NCBI GenBank assembly: GCA_002382975.1
Contig: DFTB01000015.1
Location: forward strand, 79,428 to 143,427
Reading direction: 5' to 3'
DNA length: 64,000 nt
Origin: Fibrobacter sp. UBA4223
Lineage (GTDB): Bacteria; Fibrobacterota; Fibrobacteria; Fibrobacterales; Fibrobacteraceae
A program made the position numbers and the translations under genes. The notes under the pieces were generated by a model. It saw only the letters and a program-made list of their open reading frames with translations. It made no database searches and was not told the DNA's origin. Shown here in pieces: positions 8,041 through 16,758 of the stretch; position 1 is the first letter of the stretch, and each line of letters begins with the position of its first letter.

Positions 8041-9159
8041 CTAGAACACGAAGGTTAGGCCGAGGCTGGTGTAGAACGTGTAGAGGTGGGCGTGTGCGAG
8101 GCTGGATTCGGCGATGGCGTCTTCGTTCAGCAGGTTGGTAAAGCACTGCACCACGCGGATGTCGGCAATGAGCCAGCGGTTGATGGCGTAGCCCACGTTG
8201 AATACGCCGCCCAGTTCCACGCCCGAAGAGGGCAGGGTGTTCTTGCGCTTGTCCTTTTCGCCGGTTTCCTTGGTCTTCTGGGTAATTTCTGACGAGCCGG
8301 TGAGTTTCAGGTCCAGGTTCATGCCCAGCCCCACGAAGAAGTTGTCTTCGTCGAAGGTGTAGCGGACAATGATGGGAATCTCGAAGAGCATGTAGTCCAG
8401 GCTGCCCTCGGTCTTGCTGTATTCGTTCTTGCTTTCGTAGTTGTAGTTGCGGTAGACGAAGTCCAGTTCGGGAACGAGGCTCACGTGGCGGATACCTACG
8501 GGGAGCCTTACCAAAATGCCGCCTCCGGCCTGGTAGCCAAAGCCCCAGTCGTCGCTCTTTTTGCCGAAGAAGGTGTTTATGCCGCCGGTGGCGCGAATGC
8601 CAATCTGGATGGACCTGGAGAATCCTTCCTTACGGGAGCGGTACATTTCGGCGTTTTCCTGCAGGTAGCGGTCGTAGGTGTCGGTCTCGTCAATTTCGAT
8701 GCATTCGGTATTGGTGGAATCCGCCTCGGTGCAGTCTTCGTATTCGTCGGGGTCGATAGGCTTGTTCGCGGCGGTTTTCACCTGTGCGGAATCTTTCTTG
8801 GTGGAGTCGGCGACCACCTGGGCTGTGCTGTCCGTTCGGGAACTGTCGGCGGGGGAGGCGTTTGCGGCCGGTTCCGTCGCGGAGGGTTCGCTCCCGCTTT
8901 CGCCTCCGCTCGACTCTTGCTCCGCGGTCTGTTCGGTTTCCGCTACGGGTTCTGCGGTCTCGGTGCCGTCGCAGCCATCGCCTATGCAGGCGGGGGTGGC
9001 CTCGGCGGGCTGTTCTTCGCTTTCGAGGGGCTGTCCGCCGTTCTGGGACGCCACCCACGCGGAATCTACGTCGGGCTGGTAGTATTCCTCTTGGGCAAGG
9101 ACGCTCGTTCCAAATAGGGCGACAAAAGACAGGGACAGTACAAAACCGGAAAGCTTCAT
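8041..9159 (-). CDS. Outer-membrane beta-barrel protein with acidic spacer
   Basis: A 372-residue protein with a signal peptide (residues 1-22, ending VLA), a long low-complexity segment rich in Ala, Glu, Ser and Thr (about 30-160), and a C-terminal half of alternating hydrophobic strands ending in Phe (LGLTFVF). This resembles the eight-stranded barrels of the OMP_b-brl/PorT-like group. The disordered acidic arm would lie in the periplasm or outside the cell. The exact role is unknown. A TATAAT box seven bases before the ATG suggests leaderless expression. Confidence 0.65.
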   Translation of the reverse strand: MKLSGFVLSLSFVALFGTSVLAQEEYYQPDVDSAWVASQNGGQPLESEEQPAEATPACIGDGCDGTETAEPVAETEQTAEQESSGGESGSEPSATEPAANASPADSSRTDSTAQVVADSTKKDSAQVKTAANKPIDPDEYEDCTEADSTNTECIEIDETDTYDRYLQENAEMYRSRKEGFSRSIQIGIRATGGINTFFGKKSDDWGFGYQAGGGILVRLPVGIRHVSLVPELDFVYRNYNYESKNEYSKTEGSLDYMLFEIPIIVRYTFDEDNFFVGLGMNLDLKLTGSSEITQKTKETGEKDKRKNTLPSSGVELGGVFNVGYAINRWLIADIRVVQCFTNLLNEDAIAESSLAHAHLYTFYTSLGLTFVF

Positions 9160-9166
9160 GTGAACA

Positions 9167-9172
9167 ATTATA
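9167..9172 (-). promoter_or_regulatory. -10 box of the beta-barrel gene
   Basis: A perfect TATAAT on the minus strand ends seven bases before the ATG at 9159. The start of transcription should coincide with the start codon. No good -35 box was seen. Confidence 0.5.
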
Positions 9173-9267
9173 ACAAAAAAGGGACTTCCCGCCCTGTTTT
9201 TGCTAAATTTACACCCGAAAATTTAATGTGGCTTTGCTGACGGCTGCTGATTGACCTGCTGACGAAA

Positions 9268-9298
9268 TCTTTCGTCTTTCGTCTTTCGTCTTTCGTCT
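9268..9298 (+). repeat. Four tandem TCTTTCG units upstream of leuS
   Basis: Four perfect 7-base units (9268-9295) and a partial fifth. The first unit also pairs with GACGAAA at 9261-9267, forming a hairpin. A likely leuS -10 element (TAAATTTA, 9204-9211) lies upstream, so the repeat would be in the leader RNA. Confidence 0.7.
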
Positions 9299-9326
9299 GG
9301 CAGAACCAACCTGAGGTATAAAGCAA

Positions 9327-12014
9327 ATGGCAAAGTACAATCCGCAAGAGATCGAAACCAAGTGGCAGGCCTACTGGGAAGAACATCAGACTTTCAAGAC
9401 GGGCTCCGATAAGTCCAAGCCCAAGTATTACTGCCTGGACATGTTCCCGTACCCGAGTGGCGCAGGCCTCCATGTGGGCCACCCCGAAGGTTACACCGCT
9501 ACCGATATCATCTGCCGCTACAAGCGCAGCCGCGGTTTTAACGTGTTGCACCCCATGGGTTGGGACGCTTTCGGCCTCCCTGCCGAACAGTACGCCATTC
9601 AGACCGGTACGCATCCGGCCATTACCACCAAGAAGAACTGTGACAATTTCCGCCGCCAGATCAAGCGCCTTGGCCTCAGCTACGACTGGAACAAGGAAGT
9701 CAACACCACCGACCCCAAGTATTACAAGTGGACGCAGTGGATTTTCAAGCGCCTTTACGGCACCTGGTTCGATGAAGACCAGCAGAAGGGCCGCCCCATC
9801 GAAGAACTTCCGATTCCTGCTGACGTGGAAGCCAAGGGCAAGGAAGAAGTCCGCAAGTACAAGGATTCCAAGCGCCTCGCTTACTACGCCGACGCTCAGG
9901 TGTGGTGGTGCAAACACTGCAAGATTGTGTGCGCCAACGAAGAAGTCTTGAACGACGGCTCTCACGAAAAGTGCGGCACCAAGGAAGTGGAACGCCGTAA
10001 CCTCAAGCAGTGGCTCATGCGCATCCCGCTGTATGGCGACCGCCTGCTGAAGGGCCTCGACAAGCTCGACTGGCCGCAGGGCGTCAAGGACATGCAGAAG
10101 AACTGGATTGGCAAGAGCTACGGTGCCGAAGTGGATTTCCCGATTGCCGACGCTAACGGCAAACCGACCGAAAAGAAACTCCGCGTCTATACCACCCGTT
10201 GCGATACGCTGTTCGGTGCTACCTACATGGTCGTCGCCCCGGAACACGCGATGGTGCCGGAACTCACGACTGCCGAACAGAAGGCCGCCGTGGAGGAATA
10301 CGTGCACGCTGCCGCCTTGAAGAGCGACCTCGACCGTACTGAACTCGCCAAGGAAAAGACCGGCGTGTTTACCGGTAGCTACGCCGTGAACCCGCTCACC
10401 GGCACGAAGATTCCGGTGTGGGTCGCCGACTACGTTCTGACCGGTTACGGCACCGGCGCTATCATGGCAGTGCCCGCTCACGATACCCGCGACTTCGATT
10501 TCGCGAAGAAGTTTAACCTGCCGGTTATCTGCATCATGGAACCCGATGCAAGCTGCCCGGTCGACGTTCGCCCGAAGGTCCTCGCTGGCGAAGCCTGCTG
10601 GGCTGCCGACGGTACCTACATCAACAGCCAGAACGACACGCTTTGCCTGAATGGCCTCAATAAGAAGCAGGGCATCGCGAAGGTCATCGAATGGCTCGAA
10701 GCCAACAAGATCGGTAAGGCCACCGTGAACTACAAGCTCCGCGACTGGCTCTTCAGCCGCCAGCGCTACTGGGGCGAACCGTTCCCGATTATCCACTGGG
10801 AAGACGGTGAAATCTCTACCGTCGATGATTCCGAACTGCCGGTGCTGTTGCCGGAACTCAAGGACTACAAGCCGGGTGACGGCGGACAGTCCCCGCTCGC
10901 AAACGCCACCGAATGGCTCCAGGTCACAGACAAGAACGGCCGCAAGGGTATCCGCGAGACGAACACCATGCCGCAGTGGGCTGGTTCCTGCTGGTATTAC
11001 CTGCGCTACATCGACGCCTGCAATGGCGACGCCTTCGTCGCTAAGGAACTCGAAAAGTACTGGATGCCTGTGGACCTCTACGTGGGCGGTGCCGAACACG
11101 CCGTGCTCCACCTGCTCTACAGCCGCTTCTGGCACAAGGTGCTCTTCGACCTCGGTCTCGTCTCTACCGACGAACCGTTCCAGAAGCTCTTCAACCAGGG
11201 CATGATTCTTGCCTTCGCTTACGAAGATGCCGCTGGCTCCAAGGTCCCGACTGATGAAGTCGAAGAAAAGAACGGCAAGTTCTTCAAGAAGGGTACTGAC
11301 ATCGAGCTCAAGCAGATTGTGGCGAAGATGAGTAAGTCTTTGAAGAACGTCGTAAACCCCGATGACGTGGTGCGCGACTACGGTGCTGACAGCCTTCGTT
11401 TGTACGAAATGTTCATGGGCCCGCTGGACGCCGTGAAGCCGTGGCAGACCAAGGGCATCGAAGGCATGAACCGCTTCCTCGGCCGCGCCTGGCGTTCTGT
11501 TGTCGGTGACAGCGATGAAGCCCCGGTCTTTGTGGATGAAACCGCTCCGGAAGCAATCGAGAAGGTGATGCACCAGTCCGTCATCAAGGTCACGAGCGAC
11601 ATCGAGAACATGAGTTTCAACACCGCGATTAGCCAGCTGATGATCTTCAACAACGAAATGATGAAGATGGACAAGCGCTACCGCGAACCGTGCGAAACCT
11701 TCGTCAAGCTGTTGCACCCGTTTGCCCCGCATATCGCCGAAGAAATGTGGAGCATCCTCGGACACAACGAATCCCTCACGAACGTCGCCTGGCCGGAAGC
11801 CGACCACTCCAAGGCTGTCGAGAACACCGTGGAAGTCGTGTTCCAGGTGAACGGCAAGGTCCGCGCCAAGGCATCTGTCGCGAAGGACATGGACAAGGCC
11901 GCCCTCGAAAAGCTTGCTCTTGAAAACGAAAGAGTGAAGGAGTTTACTGCTGGTAAGACTGTTGTGAAGTCCATTGTTGTGCCCGGCAAGCTCGTGAACA
12001 TTGTGGTCAAGTGA
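9327..12014 (+). CDS. leuS: Leucyl-tRNA synthetase
   Basis: An 895-residue class I aminoacyl-tRNA synthetase that charges tRNA-Leu in the cytoplasm. The HIGH-type motif is HVGH at residues 49-52 and the KMSKS loop is at residues 667-671. A large insertion between them corresponds to the editing domain, with the [11 protein letters not shown] and [12 protein letters not shown] segments typical of LeuRS. The C-terminal anticodon-binding helices end with a small domain starting [11 protein letters not shown]. Length is normal for the bacterial enzyme. GAGG lies before the ATG. It is a single-gene unit with its own leader and terminator. Confidence 0.97.
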   Translation: MAKYNPQEIETKWQAYWEEHQTFKTGSDKSKPKYYCLDMFPYPSGAGLHVGHPEGYTATDIICRYKRSRGFNVLHPMGWDAFGLPAEQYAIQTGTHPAITTKKNCDNFRRQIKRLGLSYDWNKEVNTTDPKYYKWTQWIFKRLYGTWFDEDQQKGRPIEELPIPADVEAKGKEEVRKYKDSKRLAYYADAQVWWCKHCKIVCANEEVLNDGSHEKCGTKEVERRNLKQWLMRIPLYGDRLLKGLDKLDWPQGVKDMQKNWIGKSYGAEVDFPIADANGKPTEKKLRVYTTRCDTLFGATYMVVAPEHAMVPELTTAEQKAAVEEYVHAAALKSDLDRTELAKEKTGVFTGSYAVNPLTGTKIPVWVADYVLTGYGTGAIMAVPAHDTRDFDFAKKFNLPVICIMEPDASCPVDVRPKVLAGEACWAADGTYINSQNDTLCLNGLNKKQGIAKVIEWLEANKIGKATVNYKLRDWLFSRQRYWGEPFPIIHWEDGEISTVDDSELPVLLPELKDYKPGDGGQSPLANATEWLQVTDKNGRKGIRETNTMPQWAGSCWYYLRYIDACNGDAFVAKELEKYWMPVDLYVGGAEHAVLHLLYSRFWHKVLFDLGLVSTDEPFQKLFNQGMILAFAYEDAAGSKVPTDEVEEKNGKFFKKGTDIELKQIVAKMSKSLKNVVNPDDVVRDYGADSLRLYEMFMGPLDAVKPWQTKGIEGMNRFLGRAWRSVVGDSDEAPVFVDETAPEAIEKVMHQSVIKVTSDIENMSFNTAISQLMIFNNEMMKMDKRYREPCETFVKLLHPFAPHIAEEMWSILGHNESLTNVAWPEADHSKAVENTVEVVFQVNGKVRAKASVAKDMDKAALEKLALENERVKEFTAGKTVVKSIVVPGKLVNIVVK

Positions 12015-12017
12015 TGC

Positions 12018-12140
12018 GACCTTCGGTCGCGTCATCCTGAGCCCATTCGACAAGCTCAGGGTAAACTCCGCAACGAAGTTGCGAAGTCGAAGGATCTAGA
12101 CCCGACTGTCATCCTGGAGCGCCCGTGAGGACGCGATAGG
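12018..12140. repeat. Intergenic hairpin elements of the GTCATCCT type
   Basis: This holds the hairpin GCGACCTTCGGTCGC and then two GTCATCCT...GGATC(C/T) units with imperfect inner palindromes. It belongs to the dispersed repeat family seen elsewhere in the window. Confidence 0.5.
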
Positions 12141-12154
12141 ATCCATAGAAATTC

Positions 12155-12184
12155 AGACCGTAGCCTAACCGCCGCGGTCTTTTT
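12155..12184 (+). terminator. leuS terminator
   Basis: A stem AGACCG (12155-12160) / CGGTCT (12175-12180) is followed by TTTTT. The T-run overlaps the -10 region of the next gene. Confidence 0.5.
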
Positions 12185-12189
12185 ATATT
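12184..12189 (+). promoter_or_regulatory. -10 box of the 12198 lipoprotein gene
   Basis: TATATT ends eight bases before the ATG at 12198, with no ribosome-binding site between them. Confidence 0.45.
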
Positions 12190-12197
12190 TTCATCAA

Positions 12198-12605
12198 ATG
12201 AAGTTCCCTAGGTCAAAATTTGCGGTGTACTGTGTGCTGGTGTCTTCGTGGCTGGCGTTTTGTGCTACATCGTGCGATGAAGGAGGATTTGAAAGCAAAT
12301 ATACCGCCAGTATTTGCGCCCAGAAACCAGCAGGCGTAGATTCCTTGAATTTACAGGTTACCTACCAGGCAGGGGATTCCGTTTGGGCTGACTCCAACTC
12401 TACGGTATCAGAATATGGCTCCTTTGACCGTCGCAATATGGCTTGCGTAAGTTGTATATGGAAATGTGACAGTTTGTTTTCGATCAGTCGCAAAAACAAA
12501 ATATCGGTTAATCTTTCTTTTTATTGCGCGGGCAAGGTAATAACATTGCCTACTTATTCTATTGACGGACAATCCCATCGCTGGGGCGAAGACGATATTG
12601 ATTAA
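12198..12605 (+). CDS. Hypothetical lipoprotein, apparently cut short by an in-frame TAA
   Basis: A 135-residue product with an N-terminal hydrophobic stretch and a lipobox-like CATSC near residue 29. The body has several cysteines and no recognised domain. After the TAA at 12603-12605 the same frame stays open for another 39 codons, to a TGA at 12723-12725. That TGA overlaps the GTG start of the next gene (GTGA). The overlap suggests the ancestral gene ran to 12725 and that TAA replaced a sense codon. Type H: could instead be a genuine shorter protein or a sequencing error. Confidence 0.55.
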   Translation: MKFPRSKFAVYCVLVSSWLAFCATSCDEGGFESKYTASICAQKPAGVDSLNLQVTYQAGDSVWADSNSTVSEYGSFDRRNMACVSCIWKCDSLFSISRKNKISVNLSFYCAGKVITLPTYSIDGQSHRWGEDDID

Positions 12606-12725
12606 CGCTTTGTGGAACTTGATGAGCGAAAAATTAATAGGGATTTTGTGGTGGAATCGTTTCTGCCACCGGATGACACCTCATGTGGAAAGTTCGTGAA
12701 TTACGCCGTGTTGAGGTTGCCGTGA
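12606..12725 (+). pseudogene. Detached 3' part of the 12198 lipoprotein gene
   Basis: Thirty-nine codons continue the upstream frame past its TAA and read protein-like (ELDERKINRDFVVE, then CGKFVNYAVLRLP). They end in a TGA overlapping the next start codon. Without readthrough this part is not translated. Confidence 0.45.
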
Positions 12726-13495
12726 TTCGCGTTCTCTTTTTGATAGCCTGCTTGGTGTGCGTGACCCTGGCCGACACGGACGAGCCGGCACAGCCTCGCA
12801 AGAGGCGGCGTCATCGTGCATCAGAATTTGTCTACCCCTATTTTGAAATCTCTGCAGGGGGGCAGTATTCAAAGTCTGATTACAAGACGGAATCTATCGC
12901 CCATTGGTACCACGATACCGACCGGGATGAAATGGTTTACGACAAGGACCTTTATTACAACATCTACTCCTTTGAAGGTTATGGTCCGCAGTTTGAAACG
13001 AAGGTGGGTATACTTTTGTTGCAAAGGGGCATTTTTTTTGTTGATTTTGGCCTGGCCTGGTCCTTTGGGGATGCCTATTACAAGTACTATTCCCGGGACA
13101 AGGAGGAATTCAAGGAAAGCGGCGGTCAACTCTGCCCCTTTTATGGTTTTGGAACCAAGGTGTACCCTTTCGTGAAATTGGTGCCGCTTTTGGACGGGTT
13201 CTTTGTAGGGGCTTCAGTATCTTTTTTGGTCCCGGATAATTCTTGGGACAAGTATGATATGGATTATGCTAGTGAAGAAGTGGGCTATAAATTCGAGATG
13301 GGAAACGTCTGGAGCGTTTCGGAACACTATTTTGTGGGCATAACCTTGAGTACGGCCATTTATTGGAGCGGTGTAGGCTCCAACAAGGAATACGGTGACG
13401 ATGAGTTCCAGGTGAACAAGAACTCCAAGCGGGACCCTGTTGACGAAGTAAACACCTTGCAGTTGGGTGCTGCTGTGACCGTCGTGCGCAAGTAG
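12722..13495 (+). CDS. Probable outer-membrane beta-barrel protein
   Basis: A protein of 257 residues from the GTG at 12722. I chose that start because it opens a clean signal peptide (IRVLFLIACLVCVTLA) with GAGG seven bases before it; an ATG at 12683 would add a charged extension. The mature part is rich in aromatic, alternating strands with Gly turns, as in outer-membrane barrels. No named family was recognised. The start overlaps the end of the interrupted lipoprotein frame, so the two probably formed an operon. Confidence 0.6.
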   Translation: MIRVLFLIACLVCVTLADTDEPAQPRKRRRHRASEFVYPYFEISAGGQYSKSDYKTESIAHWYHDTDRDEMVYDKDLYYNIYSFEGYGPQFETKVGILLLQRGIFFVDFGLAWSFGDAYYKYYSRDKEEFKESGGQLCPFYGFGTKVYPFVKLVPLLDGFFVGASVSFLVPDNSWDKYDMDYASEEVGYKFEMGNVWSVSEHYFVGITLSTAIYWSGVGSNKEYGDDEFQVNKNSKRDPVDEVNTLQLGAAVTVVRK

Positions 13496-13498
13496 GGC

Positions 13499-13527
13499 TT
13501 GCTTGCCGTGCCGTCGAGTTCTATATT
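13499..13527 (+). promoter_or_regulatory. Promoter of the symporter-family gene
   Basis: TTGCTT (13499-13504), a 17-base spacer and TATATTTG from 13522. The ATG follows the -10 hexamer by six bases, so the start codon should coincide with the first transcribed base. Confidence 0.5.
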
Positions 13528-13533
13528 TGGGGC

Positions 13534-14532
13534 ATGTTTAAGGTAATCAAGGCTATTAGCCGTCTGCTTTCTAACTACGCTTCACCCTTTGTCATCGCAA
13601 GCGCAATTGTCGCATTCTTCGTTCCGGTCGCTTTCGGCTGGGTTCACGGGAATGTATCCTCCATCATTCTCGGCGTCATCATGTTGAGTATGGGACTTAC
13701 CATCTCCATGGATGACGTGCGGAATCTGCTAAAGCAACCTTTCCACATTCTGCTGGGCGCCGTGGCGCAGTACACGATTATGCCCTTTGTGGCCTTCGGA
13801 CTCACGAAGGTGTTCGGGCTGGACCCCTACCTTGCTGTGGGTATCATTCTGGTGGGGTGCTGCCCGGGCGGTGTTTCCAGCAATGTCATGAGTTTTTTGG
13901 CCCGTGGCGATGTCACGTATTCCGTGAGCATGACCATGGTGAGCACCCTCCTTGCGCCGATTATGACTCCGCTTTTGGTGCTTTGGCTTGCTGACACCAG
14001 TATCGACGTGAATGCGAAGGGGATGTTCCTGAACATTCTGTATGTGACAATCGCACCCATTACCATCGGGTTCCTTTGCAACTACTTCTTGGGCAAGCGC
14101 GCCGTGTTCAAGGAAATCCAGTCCAACATGCCTGCGGTAAGCGTCATAGGCCTGATGCTCATTGTGGGCGGTGTGGTGGTGACGGTGCGTCCGCAGCTGT
14201 TGACCAACGGTTTTTCGCTGATTTTCCTGGTGCTTGCGGTGGTGTTCTGCCACAATGCCCTGGGCTATGTGCTTGGCTACGGCGTGGGCAGGCTCTTCAA
14301 GTTCAATACCGCCAAGAAGCGGACCATCGCTATCGAGGTGGGCGTGCAGAACGCTGGCATGGCCACCGTGCTTGCCATGGCTTTCTTTGCGAATCCCGAA
14401 AACGTGGCGGCCAACCCCAAGGCGGTGCTTTGCATGGTGCCTTGTGCCTTGAGCTGTGCCTACCATTCTATTAGCGGAACGGTGCTGGCAAACATTTTCG
14501 CCTGGTGGGACGGTCGCTCAAAACGGACCTAG
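13534..14532 (+). CDS. Bile acid:sodium symporter family transporter
   Basis: A 332-residue inner-membrane protein with about ten hydrophobic segments. The family hallmark is GCCPGGVSSNVMSFLARGD near residues 108-126, the unwound cation-binding helix of the BASS/SBF fold. A second conserved stretch (EVGVQNAGMATVLA, near 269) marks the second inverted repeat. Bacterial members move organic anions such as pantoate or keto acids with sodium; the substrate here is not evident. Its last 15 bases overlap the convergent gene at 14518. Confidence 0.85.
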   Translation: MFKVIKAISRLLSNYASPFVIASAIVAFFVPVAFGWVHGNVSSIILGVIMLSMGLTISMDDVRNLLKQPFHILLGAVAQYTIMPFVAFGLTKVFGLDPYLAVGIILVGCCPGGVSSNVMSFLARGDVTYSVSMTMVSTLLAPIMTPLLVLWLADTSIDVNAKGMFLNILYVTIAPITIGFLCNYFLGKRAVFKEIQSNMPAVSVIGLMLIVGGVVVTVRPQLLTNGFSLIFLVLAVVFCHNALGYVLGYGVGRLFKFNTAKKRTIAIEVGVQNAGMATVLAMAFFANPENVAANPKAVLCMVPCALSCAYHSISGTVLANIFAWWDGRSKRT

Positions 14533-15333
14533 CTCCAGCTTGATGCCCACCCGGTGACCGGTCTCGAACCCGAAAAGGGTTCCCTTGTTGATGGTGTAGT
14601 TTATTCCCAGTTCCAGCGGTGTGCCGAATAGCCGAAAGTCCCGTGCCAGGGCGAAGGCGATTTTCATGCCCTTGTACTTGTCGTCCATCTTGCGGCAGTT
14701 TTTGGCCAGGTTGTGGTTCTCCGACTCCTGGAAACGGGCCTGGTAAAGCAGGACCTCGCTGAATTTCCAGCCAGTCTGTTCCGAATCGCTCCACCAGAAT
14801 TTCCAAAGCAGGCTGGTCTTGAACCCGATTTCGTCGCCGGGTTCAAAATTCTTGTCTTCGAGAAACTTGTTGTAACGCAGGGATGTTCCGAGCAGCAGGT
14901 GCCGCATCACCGGAAACAGCACGAAGGGTTCCGCATTCAACCTGTGGAAACGATCCTTTTGGGAGCCTTCGCCAGGCGGAAACCGCCAGCCTGCATCTAG
15001 CCCGAAATTCCGGTAAAACAGGGTCCGGACACCTAGATAGCTCTCGTTGAAACCGTTCACGTGCAGGTTGCAGTAATTGTGGATGTAACCTTCGGTGGAA
15101 TACTCGTAGCTGTAGCTGGCAAAACGGAAAGAGCCGCTGCCGTAAAAACTGAACCAGTCGGTAAGGGCGTATTCCGCCGATACCGTCAGGTCGTTGCTGT
15201 AAACGTCGTCGTCCAGTTCCTCGGCTTCTTCTAGGGAGAGTGCCGTTGTCGGGAAATGCAGCGGCACAAGCCCTTCGGTGGCAAGGGCAATACCCGCACA
15301 AAGCAGCAGAGAAGGTCCGATTTTTGTGGTCAT
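14518..15333 (-). CDS. Exported protein, probable outer-membrane barrel
   Basis: A protein of 271 residues from ATG 15333 (a TTG three codons earlier is less likely). It has a signal peptide ending near ALA and a mature part with many alternating Tyr, Phe and Trp strands, ending LELGPF. This is consistent with a beta-barrel of unknown function. The stop lies inside the 3' end of the convergent symporter gene. The ATG is nine bases after a TATATTTTG box. Confidence 0.55.
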   Translation of the reverse strand: MTTKIGPSLLLCAGIALATEGLVPLHFPTTALSLEEAEELDDDVYSNDLTVSAEYALTDWFSFYGSGSFRFASYSYEYSTEGYIHNYCNLHVNGFNESYLGVRTLFYRNFGLDAGWRFPPGEGSQKDRFHRLNAEPFVLFPVMRHLLLGTSLRYNKFLEDKNFEPGDEIGFKTSLLWKFWWSDSEQTGWKFSEVLLYQARFQESENHNLAKNCRKMDDKYKGMKIAFALARDFRLFGTPLELGINYTINKGTLFGFETGHRVGIKLELGPF

Positions 15334-15342
15334 CGATTTCAA

Positions 15343-15348
15343 AATATA
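15343..15348 (-). promoter_or_regulatory. -10 box upstream of the 14518-15333 gene
   Basis: TATATT on the minus strand, nine bases before ATG 15333. No ribosome site is present, which again suggests a very short leader. Confidence 0.4.
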
Positions 15349-15417
15349 TGAAAGTTATTCTGCTCTGATTTTTTCATCATATCTTATTACTTTTATGTTC
15401 AAATGTTTTATAGTTTC

Positions 15418-15458
15418 GTCATTGGATTGCCACGTCGCCTACGGCTCCTCGCAATGAC
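15418..15458. repeat. GTCATTG...CAATGAC hairpin element
   Basis: Inverted ends CGTCATTG and GCAATGAC flank a GC-rich centre. It is one of the dispersed intergenic palindromes, and its presence argues against translation starting upstream of it. Confidence 0.6.
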
Positions 15459-15522
15459 AAATAAGGCGATGAAGGTGCCAGATCGCTTACAGAACGGCGC
15501 GACCGAGTTGCGGGGTTTCTTA

Positions 15523-16758
15523 ATGAGAACACCAGCATTGCTTGTGTTGTTTCTGTTGCCGGCGGTTCTGTCAGGCTGTTTCTGGGAAAGTCCCGAAGAC
15601 AATCCGGAATACTTGCCCCTTGACGATTCCAGGTATCCCTATGCGGGGCTCCCGCGTCTTGTCATCGAGACGGAAGACTTTCACGAACTGCGGGACCGGG
15701 AAACGGAATTCCCATCGAAGCTCCAGATTTACGGCAAGGACAATTACGAAAGCGAAGTCTATAGCCTTACGGTCCGTGGCCGCGGAAACTCCAGTTTCAA
15801 GATGCCCAAGTACGGCATGAAACTGGAATTTGACGACAAGGTTTCCCTGTTCGGTATGCCCAAGAACAGGGACTTCGCCCTTATCGCAAACTATGGAGAC
15901 AAGACTCACCTGCGGAACTACATGATGGGGCGGCTTTCGGAATGGCTTGCTCCCAGGTGGACGCCCAAGATGCAGTTCGTGGAGGTCTTTCTCAACCGCA
16001 AGTACATGGGGCTCTACCTCTTTTCGGAAACGGTGAAGGTGGCCCACGACCGGGTGGACATTGCCGAAAACGACACCACCTTCTTGGTTGAAAAAGAAGA
16101 CATCAAGAAATATGATCCGCCTTACGTGATTACGGACAACGAATACATTTACCATATCAAGTCCCCCAAGAACCCGAACGAAAAAACGCAACAGTTGTTG
16201 CTGGATTACCTGAACGACTTTGAACATGCTGCCAGGCGTTTTGACCACATGACTCCAGAAGATGTTCAGAATTGGCTGTCCATGGAAGATTTTCTGCCTT
16301 TTTACTGGATTCAGGAATTTTCCAAGAACGAAGACGGTAACTACGCCCGCAGCGTGTTTTTCACTTGGGAAAAGGGCGGTCCTGTCCGTTTTGGCCCCCT
16401 GTGGGATTTCGATCTTGCTTTCGGCAACGCCTCCCGCGAAATGAATAAGCCTGCAGATGGCTGGTACATCCGGAATTACCGCCTGTACAGCCACATTTTC
16501 TGGAGCGACTGGATAAAGGGCGAAGCCAAGGCTTACTGGCTAGAACATCGTGAAAAATTTTGCTCTCTCATAGACAGTGTTCCACTCTATAGAGGGCAAA
16601 TCGAAAAGGCCGTAGAGAACGAATACCGCCGCTGGCCCATTATTTCCAATACGGAAAACTGGGCGCTGAAGGACCCTTACGAATCTTACGACGAAGGCGT
16701 GCAGACGATGGTCCAGTGGATGCGGGAACGTTTCGACTGGATTGACAAGAATCTATAG
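15523..16758 (+). CDS. CotH-kinase family lipoprotein
   Basis: A 411-residue protein from ATG 15523, chosen because it opens a lipoprotein signal with lipobox LSGC; the frame is open further upstream but runs through an intergenic repeat. CotH-family features are RGRGNSS, the GLYLFSETVK stretch, the NEDGNYARS segment and GPLWDFDLAFGN, where the Asp residues would bind metal. CotH of Bacillus is an atypical kinase of spore-coat protein. In FCB bacteria such proteins are exported and often act in surface or carbohydrate contexts. It overlaps the convergent HD-GYP gene by six bases. Confidence 0.8.
   Translation: MRTPALLVLFLLPAVLSGCFWESPEDNPEYLPLDDSRYPYAGLPRLVIETEDFHELRDRETEFPSKLQIYGKDNYESEVYSLTVRGRGNSSFKMPKYGMKLEFDDKVSLFGMPKNRDFALIANYGDKTHLRNYMMGRLSEWLAPRWTPKMQFVEVFLNRKYMGLYLFSETVKVAHDRVDIAENDTTFLVEKEDIKKYDPPYVITDNEYIYHIKSPKNPNEKTQQLLLDYLNDFEHAARRFDHMTPEDVQNWLSMEDFLPFYWIQEFSKNEDGNYARSVFFTWEKGGPVRFGPLWDFDLAFGNASREMNKPADGWYIRNYRLYSHIFWSDWIKGEAKAYWLEHREKFCSLIDSVPLYRGQIEKAVENEYRRWPIISNTENWALKDPYESYDEGVQTMVQWMRERFDWIDKNL

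Noticed and set aside
9168..12053. A 961-codon frame antisense to leuS
   Set aside because: It covers leuS exactly, and leuS has full motifs. No family features are visible in the antisense frame.
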